Under the pieces are notes generated by a model. The model did no database searches. It had not been told where the DNA came from and was given only the letters and a program-made list of their open reading frames with translations. Source: Subdoligranulum sp. (GTDB taxonomy: Bacteria; Bacillota; Clostridia; Oscillospirales; Ruminococcaceae). Taken from it: a stretch of 29,726 bases of DNA. Shown here one piece after another: positions 15,220 to 22,567 of this stretch; the stretch's first letter is position 1, and each line of letters opens with the position of its first letter. A program made the translations under genes and the position numbers. The DNA lies in the NCBI GenBank assembly GCA_004555405.1, contig SFIE01000039.1:1-29726 (forward strand), read 5' to 3'.

Positions 15220-16650
15220 ATGGCACATGTTGTTACCGAAGAAGATCTGAAGATGTTAGACGAAATGGTCGCTCGCGGCCATGAAGCTCAGAAGTACATG
15301 ATGACTCTGGATCAGCAGCAGATCGACCGCCTGGTTCAGGCAGTGGCTGCTTCTGTTTGCGATGCTACCGTGTGGGCAAAGCTGGCTGACGAAGCCGTTG
15401 ACGAGACCCGCCTGGGCGACAAGGTCACCAAGCGCAACAAGAAGACCAAGCTGCGTCTGATCCTGCGTGACTGCCTGCGTAACCCCTCTGTGGGCGTGAT
15501 CGAGGACAACCCCGCCAAGGGCATCACCAAGTACGCAAAGCCCGTTGGCGTTGTGGTTTCTCTGGTTCCCACCACCAACCCCTGCCTGACTCCTGCAGGC
15601 CAGGCTTTCTATGCACTGAAGGCTCGTAACGCCCTCATCTGCAGCCCCCACCCCCGTGCAAAGATCACCACTAAGAAGTGCTGCGATCTGATGCGTGCCG
15701 CTCTGGTTCGCGAGGGCGCTCCTGCTGACCTGATCCAGGTTCTGGCTGAGCCCAACATCGCCCTGTCTCAGGAGCTGATGAAGCGTGCGGATCTGGTTGT
15801 TGCAACCGGCGGCCGTGCAATGGTCAAGTCTGCTTACAGCACCGGTGTGCCCGCATACGGCTCCGGCGCAGGCAACGCAACCGTGATCTGGGACGAAACC
15901 ACCATTCCTGCCGAGGCAGCTATGAACACCCGCATTTCCAAGTGCTCTGACTTTGGCTCCGGCTGCTCCTGCGATGGCAACCTGGTGATCCATGAGTCCG
16001 TTTACGAGGCTGGCAAGGCTGCTCTGGTTGCTGAGGGCGGCTACATCCTGACCGGCGACGAGATCGAAGCTGTTAAGAATGTGATGTGGGATGAGACCGG
16101 CCACCGTCTGCCCAACACCGTTGCTGTTTCTCCCCAGGCTCTGGCAAAGGCTGCCGGCTTTGAGGTTCCCGAAAACGTTAAGTTCCTGATGGTTGAGGGC
16201 GGCGGCATCGAGAACATCCGCAAGGATTACTTCTACTGCACCGAAAAGCTGACCACCCTGGTCACCCTGTTCAAGTATGTCGGCGAGTTCCAGAACGCTA
16301 TCGACATGGCTCTGGCCATCTTCGAGATCGGCGGCAAGGGCCACAGCTGCGGCATCTACAGCTGGGATGACAGCCACATCGACCGTCTGGCAAAGGCTGC
16401 TCCTGTTTCTCGTATCATGGTTCGCCAGCCCAACAACAAGGGCAACTCCGGCTCTGCCTTCAACGGCATGCCTCCCACGTCTTCCATGGGCTGCGGCACT
16501 TGGGGCGGCAACATCGTTTCCGAGAACATCACCCTGAAGCACTACATGAACACCACTTGGGTGGCTCGTCCCATCCTGGAGGATCTGCCCTCTGACCGTG
16601 TTCTGTTCGGTGACTTCTATGTAGAGGGCATGGAGACTGAGAAGAAGTAA
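15220..16650 (+). CDS. CoA-acylating aldehyde dehydrogenase family protein
   Basis: 476 residues from ATG 15220, set by GAGAGGAG about nine bases upstream. The fold is that of the CoA-acylating aldehyde dehydrogenases (AdhE N-domain, EutE, sulfoacetaldehyde dehydrogenase SauS), which interconvert an aldehyde plus CoA and NAD with acyl-CoA. Seen are VSLVPTTNPCLTP (about 111-123), VVATGGRAMVKSAYS (about 196-210), the catalytic region SDFGSGCSCDGN with Cys249 as likely nucleophile, and the C-terminal GCGTWGGNIVSENITLKH. The active-site surroundings look closer to SauS-type than EutE-type, but this is from memory and the substrate is not assigned. Codon use (GCT, CGT, TCT, GTT) differs sharply from the neighbours and suggests high expression. 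HMG-CoA-lyase-like gene downstream. Confidence 0.85.
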   Translation: MAHVVTEEDLKMLDEMVARGHEAQKYMMTLDQQQIDRLVQAVAASVCDATVWAKLADEAVDETRLGDKVTKRNKKTKLRLILRDCLRNPSVGVIEDNPAKGITKYAKPVGVVVSLVPTTNPCLTPAGQAFYALKARNALICSPHPRAKITTKKCCDLMRAALVREGAPADLIQVLAEPNIALSQELMKRADLVVATGGRAMVKSAYSTGVPAYGSGAGNATVIWDETTIPAEAAMNTRISKCSDFGSGCSCDGNLVIHESVYEAGKAALVAEGGYILTGDEIEAVKNVMWDETGHRLPNTVAVSPQALAKAAGFEVPENVKFLMVEGGGIENIRKDYFYCTEKLTTLVTLFKYVGEFQNAIDMALAIFEIGGKGHSCGIYSWDDSHIDRLAKAAPVSRIMVRQPNNKGNSGSAFNGMPPTSSMGCGTWGGNIVSENITLKHYMNTTWVARPILEDLPSDRVLFGDFYVEGMETEKK

Positions 16651-16680
16651 TTCTTCCCCGTTTCTCAAAAACTGAACATC

Positions 16681-16738
16681 GCCGTGTGTCAGCACACGGC
16701 TTTCCGAAAAGGCGCTGACCCCCGGTCAGCGCCTTTTC
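16681..16738 (+). terminator. Tandem hairpins after the aldehyde dehydrogenase gene
   Basis: The first hairpin is GCCGTGTG/CACACGGC (16681-16700). The second pairs AAAAGGCGCTGA with TCAGCGCCTTTT (16707-16718/16725-16736) and ends in TTTTCTC. It probably reduces expression of the following gene relative to the dehydrogenase. Confidence 0.7.
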
Positions 16739-16774
16739 TCACTCAAATAGGATCAATCAGGAGGAAGCGACGCT

Positions 16775-17728
16775 ATGTCTAAATATGTAGATGAAGTGAT
16801 CATTTGCGAAGTGGGTCCCCGCGACGGCCTGCAGGCAGAAAAAACCATTGTCAGTACCGAGGATAAGGTGGAGCTGATCAACGCCATTGTAGAGGCCGGC
16901 GTGCCGGTGGTGGAAGTGGGCTCGTTCATGCACCCCGTAAAAATGCCCCAGATGGCCAACACCGACGAAGTGTTTAAGCGCATCGTGCAGAAGGAGGGCG
17001 TGGAATACCGCGCCCTGATCCCCAATGCCCGCGGTGTAGAGCGCGCTGCCGCCTGCGGCTGCAAAAAGGTGAAGCTGAATGTTTCGGCTTCCCGCGCACA
17101 CAATCTGGCTAACCTGAACCGCACCCCCGAGGAGAGCGTGGCAGGCTTTAAGGCCGCCGTGGATGCCGCCAAGGATGCAGGCATCGCCATTTCCGGCTCG
17201 ATCTCCATGCCCTTCGGCTCTCCGTGGGAAAAAGAGATCCCCCTGAGCGATGTCAAGAGCATCACGCAGGCTTATATTGATACCGGTATCACCGAGATCT
17301 CCCTTTCGGATACCGCCGGTGTGGCCTATCCCAGCCAGGTGTACAACTACTGTGTGGAAATGGCCAAGGAATTCCCGCAGGTGACCTGGTGGATGCACTT
17401 CCACAACACCCGCGGCCTGGCTATCGCCAACATTGTGGCTGCCATGGAAGCAGGCTTTACCCGCTTTGACTCCAGCTTTGCCGGTGCGGGCGGCTGCCCC
17501 TTTGTGCCCGGTGCAGCAGGCAATGTTTCCACCGAGGACGTGGTGCACATGATGGATCAGATGGGCATCAAAACCGGCATCGATCTGGACAAGATGATCG
17601 CCATCGGCAAGCGCGTGGGCGAAATTCTGAACCACGACAGCTCCAGCTACATCCTGAAGGCAGGCCCCGCCAGCGCATTGATCCGTGAGCTGCCCACCGG
17701 CCAGGCCAAGGCAAACAACGCCAAATAA
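16775..17728 (+). CDS. Hydroxymethylglutaryl-CoA lyase-like enzyme (DRE-TIM family)
   Basis: 317 residues, a TIM-barrel lyase. HMG-CoA lyase cleaves HMG-CoA to acetyl-CoA and acetoacetate; relatives act on other 3-hydroxyacyl-CoAs. The signature EVGPRDGLQ (12-20, Arg16 and Asp17) and EVGSFMHP (47-54) are present. The metal histidines are His208 and His210 in MHFHNTRG, and the mobile-loop cysteine is Cys241 in AGAGGCPFVPGAAGN. After the second histidine the usual Asp is Asn211, and the usual Lys after SFVHPK is Val. These changes leave substrate choice open. AGGAGG lies nine bases before the ATG. No branched-chain or mevalonate genes flank it; the upstream acylating aldehyde dehydrogenase suggests its acyl-CoA product or substrate is reduced or formed there. 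Confidence 0.88.
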   Translation: MSKYVDEVIICEVGPRDGLQAEKTIVSTEDKVELINAIVEAGVPVVEVGSFMHPVKMPQMANTDEVFKRIVQKEGVEYRALIPNARGVERAAACGCKKVKLNVSASRAHNLANLNRTPEESVAGFKAAVDAAKDAGIAISGSISMPFGSPWEKEIPLSDVKSITQAYIDTGITEISLSDTAGVAYPSQVYNYCVEMAKEFPQVTWWMHFHNTRGLAIANIVAAMEAGFTRFDSSFAGAGGCPFVPGAAGNVSTEDVVHMMDQMGIKTGIDLDKMIAIGKRVGEILNHDSSSYILKAGPASALIRELPTGQAKANNAK

Positions 17729-17732
17729 GTAA

Positions 17733-17856
17733 AGGCAATACCACACCATTCCCGCCTGAGGGCTTAAGCACCGCTGCCGCGGCTGCGAAGCACAATCTGC
17801 GTTGCAAAAATACTCGATAATACACAAAGTATTATCTGCGCTTTTTGGTATTGCCT
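17733..17856. repeat. MITE-like inverted-repeat element
   Basis: Perfect 11-base terminal inverted repeats AGGCAATACCA (17733-17743) and TGGTATTGCCT (17846-17856) enclose about 100 bases with an internal perfect hairpin GATAATAC/GTATTATC (17816-17823/17829-17836). There is no coding potential. It starts four bases after the HMG-CoA-lyase stop codon. From memory, small palindromic elements with GGCAATACC ends are repeated in related gut Clostridia; only one copy is in this window. Confidence 0.6.
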
Positions 17857-17882
17857 CAATTTAAAACCCGATCGTATCCCCC

Positions 17883-17912
17883 AAAGCCCCCGGCCCCAAA
17901 GCCGGGGGCTTT
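17883..17912 (+). terminator. Hairpin terminator downstream of the HMG-CoA-lyase-like gene
   Basis: Perfect 12-base arms AAAGCCCCCGGC (17883-17894) and GCCGGGGGCTTT (17901-17912); the U-tract after it is short. Confidence 0.6.
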
Positions 17913-17998
17913 GCCGTGCAGCGCAAAAAATCGGCCCCTATAAAGCGCACGCAAAAGTTACAAAATGGTAATTTTTGCTCTTTCGGCAAATTCAGGGG

Positions 17999-18027
17999 TT
18001 GCACTTGCCGAAAAAAGGTGCTATACT
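17999..18027 (+). promoter_or_regulatory. Promoter of the ABC transporter operon
   Basis: TTGCAC (17999-18004), 17-base spacer, TATACT (18022-18027). Transcription would start near 18034. Confidence 0.7.
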
Positions 18028-18044
18028 CATTGCATATTCAACAC

Positions 18045-18082
18045 ATCGGTGCTTTAAAGCGATAAAGCAAAAGCGCACCGAT
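18045..18082 (+). promoter_or_regulatory. Structured leader of the ABC transporter operon
   Basis: Eight-base arms ATCGGTGC (18045-18052) and GCACCGAT (18075-18082) with an inner GCTTT/AAAGC pairing lie between the predicted start of transcription and the GGGAGG ribosome site. No known riboswitch class or T-box motif was recognised. Confidence 0.4.
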
Positions 18083-18111
18083 CCTGTGCAATTCTTGGGA
18101 GGGAATATATT

Positions 18112-19119
18112 ATGAAGAAAGTGATTTCCGCTGTAATGGCCGGTGCTATGGCGCTGGGCCTTGTCGCCTGCGGCGGCCAGAGTGCATCTTCGGCCCCCGC
18201 TGCATCATCCGCAGCCGCCGGTTCGGCTTCTGCCGCCGGTAAAACCTATACCGTGGGCATTTGCCAGCTGGTGCAGCATCCCGCACTGGATGCCGCTACG
18301 CAGGGCTTTAAAGATGCCCTCACCGAAAAACTGGGCGATGCTGTAAAGTTTGACGAACAGAACGCCAACGGCGATGCACCCACCGCCGCCACCATCTGCA
18401 ACGGCTTTGTGGCTTCCAATGTGGACTTGATCCTGGCCAACGCCACCGCCCCGCTGCAGAGCGCAGCCGCTGCCACCAGCACCATTCCTGTGCTGGGCAC
18501 TTCCATTACCGACTACGCCACCGCACTTTCCATTGACGATTGGACGGGCGTTGTGGGCGGCAATATTTCCGGTACCAGCGATCTGGCCCCGCTGGATGAG
18601 CAGGCTGCCATGCTGAACGAGCTGTTCCCCGATGCCAAAAATGTGGGCATTCTGTACTGCTCGGCTGAGGCAAACTCCAAATACCAGAGCGATGTGGTGA
18701 CTACCGCACTGGAAAAGCTGGGCTACACGGTGAATGTGTACACCTTCTCGGATTCCAACGATGTTGCCAGCGTAACGCAGACCGCCTGTGAGGCAAACGA
18801 TGTGCTGTACATCCCCACCGACAACACCGCCGCTTCCAACACCGAGGCCATCAACAATGTGGCACAGCCCGCCGGTGTGCCTATTATTGCCGGTGAAGAG
18901 GGCATTTGCGCAGGCTGCGGCGTGGCAACGCTTTCCATCAGCTACTACGATCTGGGCACGGTGACCGGTGAAATGGCTTACGACATTCTGGTGAACGGCG
19001 CCGACATTTCCAACATGGCTGTGCAGTTTGCCCCCGAGGTCACCAAGAAATACGATGCCGACCGCTGCGCGGCTTTGGGCATCACGGTTCCTGAAGGCTA
19101 CGAGCCCATCGAAGGCTAA
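18112..19119 (+). CDS. ABC transporter substrate-binding lipoprotein (TrpX-like)
   Basis: 335 residues. A lipoprotein signal peptide (MKK, hydrophobic core, LVAC lipobox with Cys20) is followed by a Ser/Ala-rich tether (about 24-43). The ABC_sub_bind (DUF534/TrpX) domain begins at YTVGICQLVQHPALD. It is a periplasmic-binding-type fold that would sit on the outer face of the membrane and pass ligand to the permease downstream. Family members include the streptococcal tryptophan importer TrpXYZ, but the family binds varied ligands, so the substrate here is open. The start follows GGGAGG at nine to ten bases. The operon order binding protein, permease, ATPase is standard. The upstream enzymes, if linked, hint at a carboxylic acid or amino acid substrate. 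Confidence 0.9.
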   Translation: MKKVISAVMAGAMALGLVACGGQSASSAPAASSAAAGSASAAGKTYTVGICQLVQHPALDAATQGFKDALTEKLGDAVKFDEQNANGDAPTAATICNGFVASNVDLILANATAPLQSAAAATSTIPVLGTSITDYATALSIDDWTGVVGGNISGTSDLAPLDEQAAMLNELFPDAKNVGILYCSAEANSKYQSDVVTTALEKLGYTVNVYTFSDSNDVASVTQTACEANDVLYIPTDNTAASNTEAINNVAQPAGVPIIAGEEGICAGCGVATLSISYYDLGTVTGEMAYDILVNGADISNMAVQFAPEVTKKYDADRCAALGITVPEGYEPIEG

Positions 19120-19140
19120 TCGATTTTCTGCAAGGCACAC

Positions 19141-19178
19141 AGCGGCGGCGGGCCAGCCCTTGGCTGCCGCCGCTTTTA
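19141..19178 (+). terminator. Intercistronic attenuator after the binding-protein gene
   Basis: AGCGGCGGC (19141-19149) pairs with GCCGCCGCT (about 19166-19174), followed by TTTTAA. It is expected to leave more binding-protein message than permease message. Confidence 0.65.
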
Positions 19179-19212
19179 ACAAATCAAGTAAACGGTGTGG
19201 AGGGAAAAAATC

Positions 19213-20136
19213 ATGCTGGATCCTATGGCGCTTTTGCGCGCAATGCCCGGTGCCTGTGCGCAGGGCATCATCTGGGGCCTGATGGCGCTGGGCGTATACC
19301 TTACTTTTAAGATCTTGGATGTGGCCGATCTTACGGTGGATGGCTCTATTGCCACCGGCGGCGCTGTGGCCGTTATGCTGATCCTGGCCGGGTGGAGCCC
19401 GGCGGCAGCCATGGCCGCTGCCTTTGCGGTGGGCATGCTCACCGGTGCGGTGACCGGCGTGCTGCATGTGGCGCTGGGCATTCCTGCCATTCTGGCAAGC
19501 ATTCTTACCCAGATCTCGCTCTATTCCATCAATCTGAATATCATGGGCAAGTCCAACCAGGCGGTCAGCGTGGATAAGTTTCCGCTGCTGGTCAGCCTGC
19601 GCTATATCCCCAAGGCCATCGCCGTGTGCCTTGTGATCGCTGTGGCGCTGATCTGCGTGATGTACTGGTTTTTCGGCACCGAGCTGGGCTGCTCCATCCG
19701 TGCCACCGGCTGCAACAAGAATATGGCCCGGGCGCAGGGCGTGAACACCGGTGTGATCACCGTGCTCACACTCGCCCTTTCCAACGGCATTGTGGCGCTC
19801 AGCGGCTCGCTGCTGGCCCAGTATCAGGGCTTTGCGGATGTGAATATGGGCCGCGGCGCCATCGTGATCGGCCTGGCAGCCGTGATCATCGGCGAGGTGA
19901 TCGGCGGCGCCGTGCTGGGCAAATACCTGAACTTTATGGGCCGCCTTGCCTTTGTGGTGGTGGGCGGTGTGATCTACTACATGGTGCTGCAGATCGTTTA
20001 CTGGCTCAAGCTGCCTACCGACGACAGCAAGCTGTTTACCGCCATCATTGTGGCTCTGTTCCTGGCTGTGCCTTATCTCAAGGGCAAGTACTTCACCAAG
20101 TCATCCTACAAAAAGGAGGCATCGCGCCATGCTTGA
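19213..20136 (+). CDS. ABC transporter permease (TrpY-like)
   Basis: 307 residues from ATG 19213 (GGAGGG about ten bases upstream; an in-frame GTG at 19195 overlaps that site and is unlikely). About eight to nine hydrophobic segments cover the protein, in the BPD_transp_2 family that includes branched-chain amino acid and sugar permeases. The conserved cytoplasmic loop with RATGCNKNMARAQGVNT (about 161-177) is the coupling region to the ATPase. Its stop codon overlaps the start of the ATPase gene by eight bases, so the two are translationally coupled. It is part of a complete importer with its neighbours. Confidence 0.9.
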   Translation: MLDPMALLRAMPGACAQGIIWGLMALGVYLTFKILDVADLTVDGSIATGGAVAVMLILAGWSPAAAMAAAFAVGMLTGAVTGVLHVALGIPAILASILTQISLYSINLNIMGKSNQAVSVDKFPLLVSLRYIPKAIAVCLVIAVALICVMYWFFGTELGCSIRATGCNKNMARAQGVNTGVITVLTLALSNGIVALSGSLLAQYQGFADVNMGRGAIVIGLAAVIIGEVIGGAVLGKYLNFMGRLAFVVVGGVIYYMVLQIVYWLKLPTDDSKLFTAIIVALFLAVPYLKGKYFTKSSYKKEASRHA

Positions 20137-20923
20137 GTTAAAAGATGTTGTAAAGGTGTTCTACCCGGGCACCGTGAATGAAAAGGTGGCGCTGAACGGC
20201 CTGAACCTGAAACTGGAGGAAGGCGATTTTGTTACCGTGATCGGCGGCAACGGCGCAGGCAAATCCACCATGCTGAATGCCATTTGCGGCGTGTGGCCCA
20301 TTGATGACGGCAAGGTGATCATTGACGGCAAGGATGTGACCGCCCTGCCCGAATATAAGCGCGCGGCATTTTTGGGCCGCGTGTTTCAGGACCCCATGAC
20401 CGGCACCGCCGCCACCATGGGCATTGATGAAAATCTGGCCATGGCCGCCCGCCGGGGCGAAAAACGCGGCCTGCGCTGGGGCATTACCAAGGAAGAACGC
20501 GAAAAATACTACGAGCTGGTGAAAAGCCTGGATCTGGGGCTGGAAAACCGCCTTACCAGCAAGGTGGGCCTGCTTTCGGGCGGCCAGCGCCAGGCCATTA
20601 CGCTGCTGATGGCCAGCTTAAAGCGCCCCAAGGTGCTGCTGCTGGACGAACACACCGCCGCGCTGGACCCCAAAACCGCCGCCAAGGTGCTGGCGCTTTC
20701 GGATAAGATCGTGGCGGAAAACAAGCTGACCACCCTGATGATCACCCACAACATGAAGGATGCCATTCGCTACGGCAACCGCCTGATCATGATGCACGAG
20801 GGCCATGTGATCTACGATGTGCGCGGTGAGGAAAAGAAAAACCTGCAGGTGAGTGATCTGCTGGAAAAATTCGGCCAGGCAAGCGGCGGCGCATTTGCCA
20901 ACGATCGCATGATGCTCTCGTAA
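20129..20923 (+). CDS. ABC transporter ATP-binding protein (TrpZ-like)
   Basis: 264 residues from ATG 20129, with AAAAGGAGG about ten bases upstream inside the permease gene. All ATPase motifs are seen: Walker A GGNGAGKST (about 39-47), Q-loop FQDP, signature LSGGQRQA, Walker B VLLLDEH and the switch histidine in MITHN. After Walker B the usual PT is HT (DEHTAALDP), a common variant in this family. It energises the TrpX/TrpY-like importer. It is followed by a strong terminator, which ends the operon. Confidence 0.93.
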   Translation: MLELKDVVKVFYPGTVNEKVALNGLNLKLEEGDFVTVIGGNGAGKSTMLNAICGVWPIDDGKVIIDGKDVTALPEYKRAAFLGRVFQDPMTGTAATMGIDENLAMAARRGEKRGLRWGITKEEREKYYELVKSLDLGLENRLTSKVGLLSGGQRQAITLLMASLKRPKVLLLDEHTAALDPKTAAKVLALSDKIVAENKLTTLMITHNMKDAIRYGNRLIMMHEGHVIYDVRGEEKKNLQVSDLLEKFGQASGGAFANDRMMLS

Positions 20924-20941
20924 GGCATCTCGTTCTGTATA

Positions 20942-20974
20942 AAAAAGCGGAGGCAGGGCTGCCTCCGTTTTTTT
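20942..20974 (+). terminator. Terminator of the ABC transporter operon
   Basis: A-run, CGGAGGCAG (20948-20956) paired with CTGCCTCCG (20959-20967), then seven T. Confidence 0.92.
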
Positions 20975-20992
20975 GCGCGAAAAACTACAAAA

Positions 20993-21037
20993 ATGTAAAA
21001 CGGGCAATGACCAAAGCGGTCATTGCCCGTTTTACAT
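20993..21037. terminator. Long perfect hairpin, probable terminator for leftward transcripts
   Basis: Perfect 20-base arms (20993-21012 and 21018-21037) around loop AAAGC. On the - strand the stem is followed by TTTTGTAGTTTTT, so it can end transcripts coming from the MoxR/VWA operon. The rest of the gene-free stretch to 21308 holds another hairpin with a T-run on + (about 21123-21155) and no credible gene. Confidence 0.6.
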
Positions 21038-21308
21038 ATACGGAACGAACGAAGAAGGAGATGATTTGGTAAAGGAACAATCTATATAAGGAATGGGCTT
21101 TTGGGGCCCAGCCTGTCGGGGGAAAGCCGCGGCGGTTTTAACCGGCGGCTTTTTAGGGGCATTTTTGCACGGACTGCTGCTGATGCCGTGTAAGCGGTGC
21201 CGCCCGAGCACTTTGTTGTGCTTTGGTTTACAAGCTTATTATAAGGGCAAAACCGCCATAAGTCCAATACGGGAATTCTATAAAGTTTATAAGAATCACT
21301 GCGGGTTT

Positions 21309-22520
21309 TCAGCGGTTCACCAACAGCTTTTTCAGGGCTTTTTCCAGATTGGCCACCGTGAGCAGATACATATCAAACTTATCGTTTAGAATATCGTAGG
21401 TGCTCAGATCATAGTGGGAGCCAACGCCCCAGTAATCATCGTGCCACAGGCTGCGCCCGCCGGTGCTGGGGTTTAACCACACATTGTGGGGGTAATGCTT
21501 TTGGAACAGCTGAAACCAATCCAGCCCGCACATACGGTTCTGGCCGTAATAGCGGTAGTTCAACAGCTCATAGGGGGCCATTTCGGCATCGCCCAGAATG
21601 ATCATTTTATAGTTGCCGTCCAGCTGGTGCAGCACGCTTTCACTTTCCACCCATTTGCCGGGGGTGCAGGTGGGGTCGGTGTACAGGCGGTCGTGAATGC
21701 AGTTGTGGAAATAATAGATCTTTAAGTCCTGAAAATGATTGCTCTTGCGCACGGCCTGAAACAGCGCCGTTACCACGGCCATATATTCATCCATGCTGCC
21801 GCCGCTGTCAATGAGCAGCAGCAGCTTCACGGTGTTTTGGCGCGGGCGCTTGTATTCAATCTTCAGCTTGCCGGCATTGTCGCTGGTGGCCTGGATCGTA
21901 GCATCCAGATCCAGCTCGGTTTTGGCGGCGTTGGTTTCACCGCTGAACTGGCGCAGGCGGCGGAAGGCCATTTGGTATTGGCGCAGGCCCAGCACCTGAT
22001 CCTCGCTGAAATCGCGAAAGCGGCGTTCCCCGGCCACACGCATGGCGGCGTGATAATGCCCCTGGCCGCCCACGCGAATGCCGTCTTCCTGCCCGGCGCC
22101 GCTGTTGCCGAAGTTGCTGCTGCCGCCGGTGCCCACCCAATAGGTGCCGCCGTTGTGCTGGCAGGTCTGCTCGCCAATGCGCTCACGCAGCATCTGCTCA
22201 ATCTGCTCGGCGGTGCGGTAGGGGCTTTGGTGCTTTTGCCCGTCCATGGATTCCGAGCCGCGCGGGTTGGCCAGCCACTGGTAAAATTCAGGCGGGATCT
22301 CGGGCATTTCCGCAATGCCTTTAAAATGCTCTAAAAATGCCTGATCGAATTTGTCATACAGGCTTTCGCTTTTCACCAGCACCGCGCGGCACAGGCGGTA
22401 AAAGCCGGTAAAGCTGTTGCCCGCCAGGCCCTTATCCAGCGCCTCGGTGAGGGTAAGCCAGTCGGTGGGGGTAACATCCAGGCCCTTTTCACGCAGCAGA
22501 TAGAAAAAATCAAGAAACAT
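21309..22520 (-). CDS. VWA-domain protein partner of a MoxR ATPase (CoxE-like)
   Basis: 403 residues. The N-terminal helical region (about 1-115) is followed by a Gly-rich segment (about 124-155) and a conserved block (about 160-230). The C-terminal von Willebrand A domain has the metal-site motif DSGGSMD (238-244). The classical site is DxSxS; here it is DxGxS, which from memory is usual for this MoxR-linked subgroup. The MoxR gene lies 47 bases upstream on the same strand. MoxR-VWA pairs act as chaperone-like systems that insert metals or activate enzymes (as in CoxD/CoxE or RavA/ViaA); no client enzyme is adjacent here. The start at 22520 is preceded by AAAGGA. Confidence 0.85.
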   Translation of the reverse strand: MFLDFFYLLREKGLDVTPTDWLTLTEALDKGLAGNSFTGFYRLCRAVLVKSESLYDKFDQAFLEHFKGIAEMPEIPPEFYQWLANPRGSESMDGQKHQSPYRTAEQIEQMLRERIGEQTCQHNGGTYWVGTGGSSNFGNSGAGQEDGIRVGGQGHYHAAMRVAGERRFRDFSEDQVLGLRQYQMAFRRLRQFSGETNAAKTELDLDATIQATSDNAGKLKIEYKRPRQNTVKLLLLIDSGGSMDEYMAVVTALFQAVRKSNHFQDLKIYYFHNCIHDRLYTDPTCTPGKWVESESVLHQLDGNYKMIILGDAEMAPYELLNYRYYGQNRMCGLDWFQLFQKHYPHNVWLNPSTGGRSLWHDDYWGVGSHYDLSTYDILNDKFDMYLLTVANLEKALKKLLVNR

Positions 22521-22567
22521 GGGGTGTCCTTTCTGTGTTTCCGATCGGTACGGCGTTTTTTAAGCCA

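Noticed and set aside
14986..15228. 80-codon - strand frame in the LysR/dehydrogenase intergenic region
   Set aside because: No ribosome site, no family resemblance, and it covers the dehydrogenase promoter and start.
15256..16695. Long - strand open frame opposite the aldehyde dehydrogenase gene
   Set aside because: Antisense shadow without a ribosome site or any recognisable domain; the + strand protein is unmistakable.
21216..21244. TTGTGC-17-TTATAA promoter-like pair on +
   Set aside because: No rightward gene follows; the next gene is on the opposite strand.
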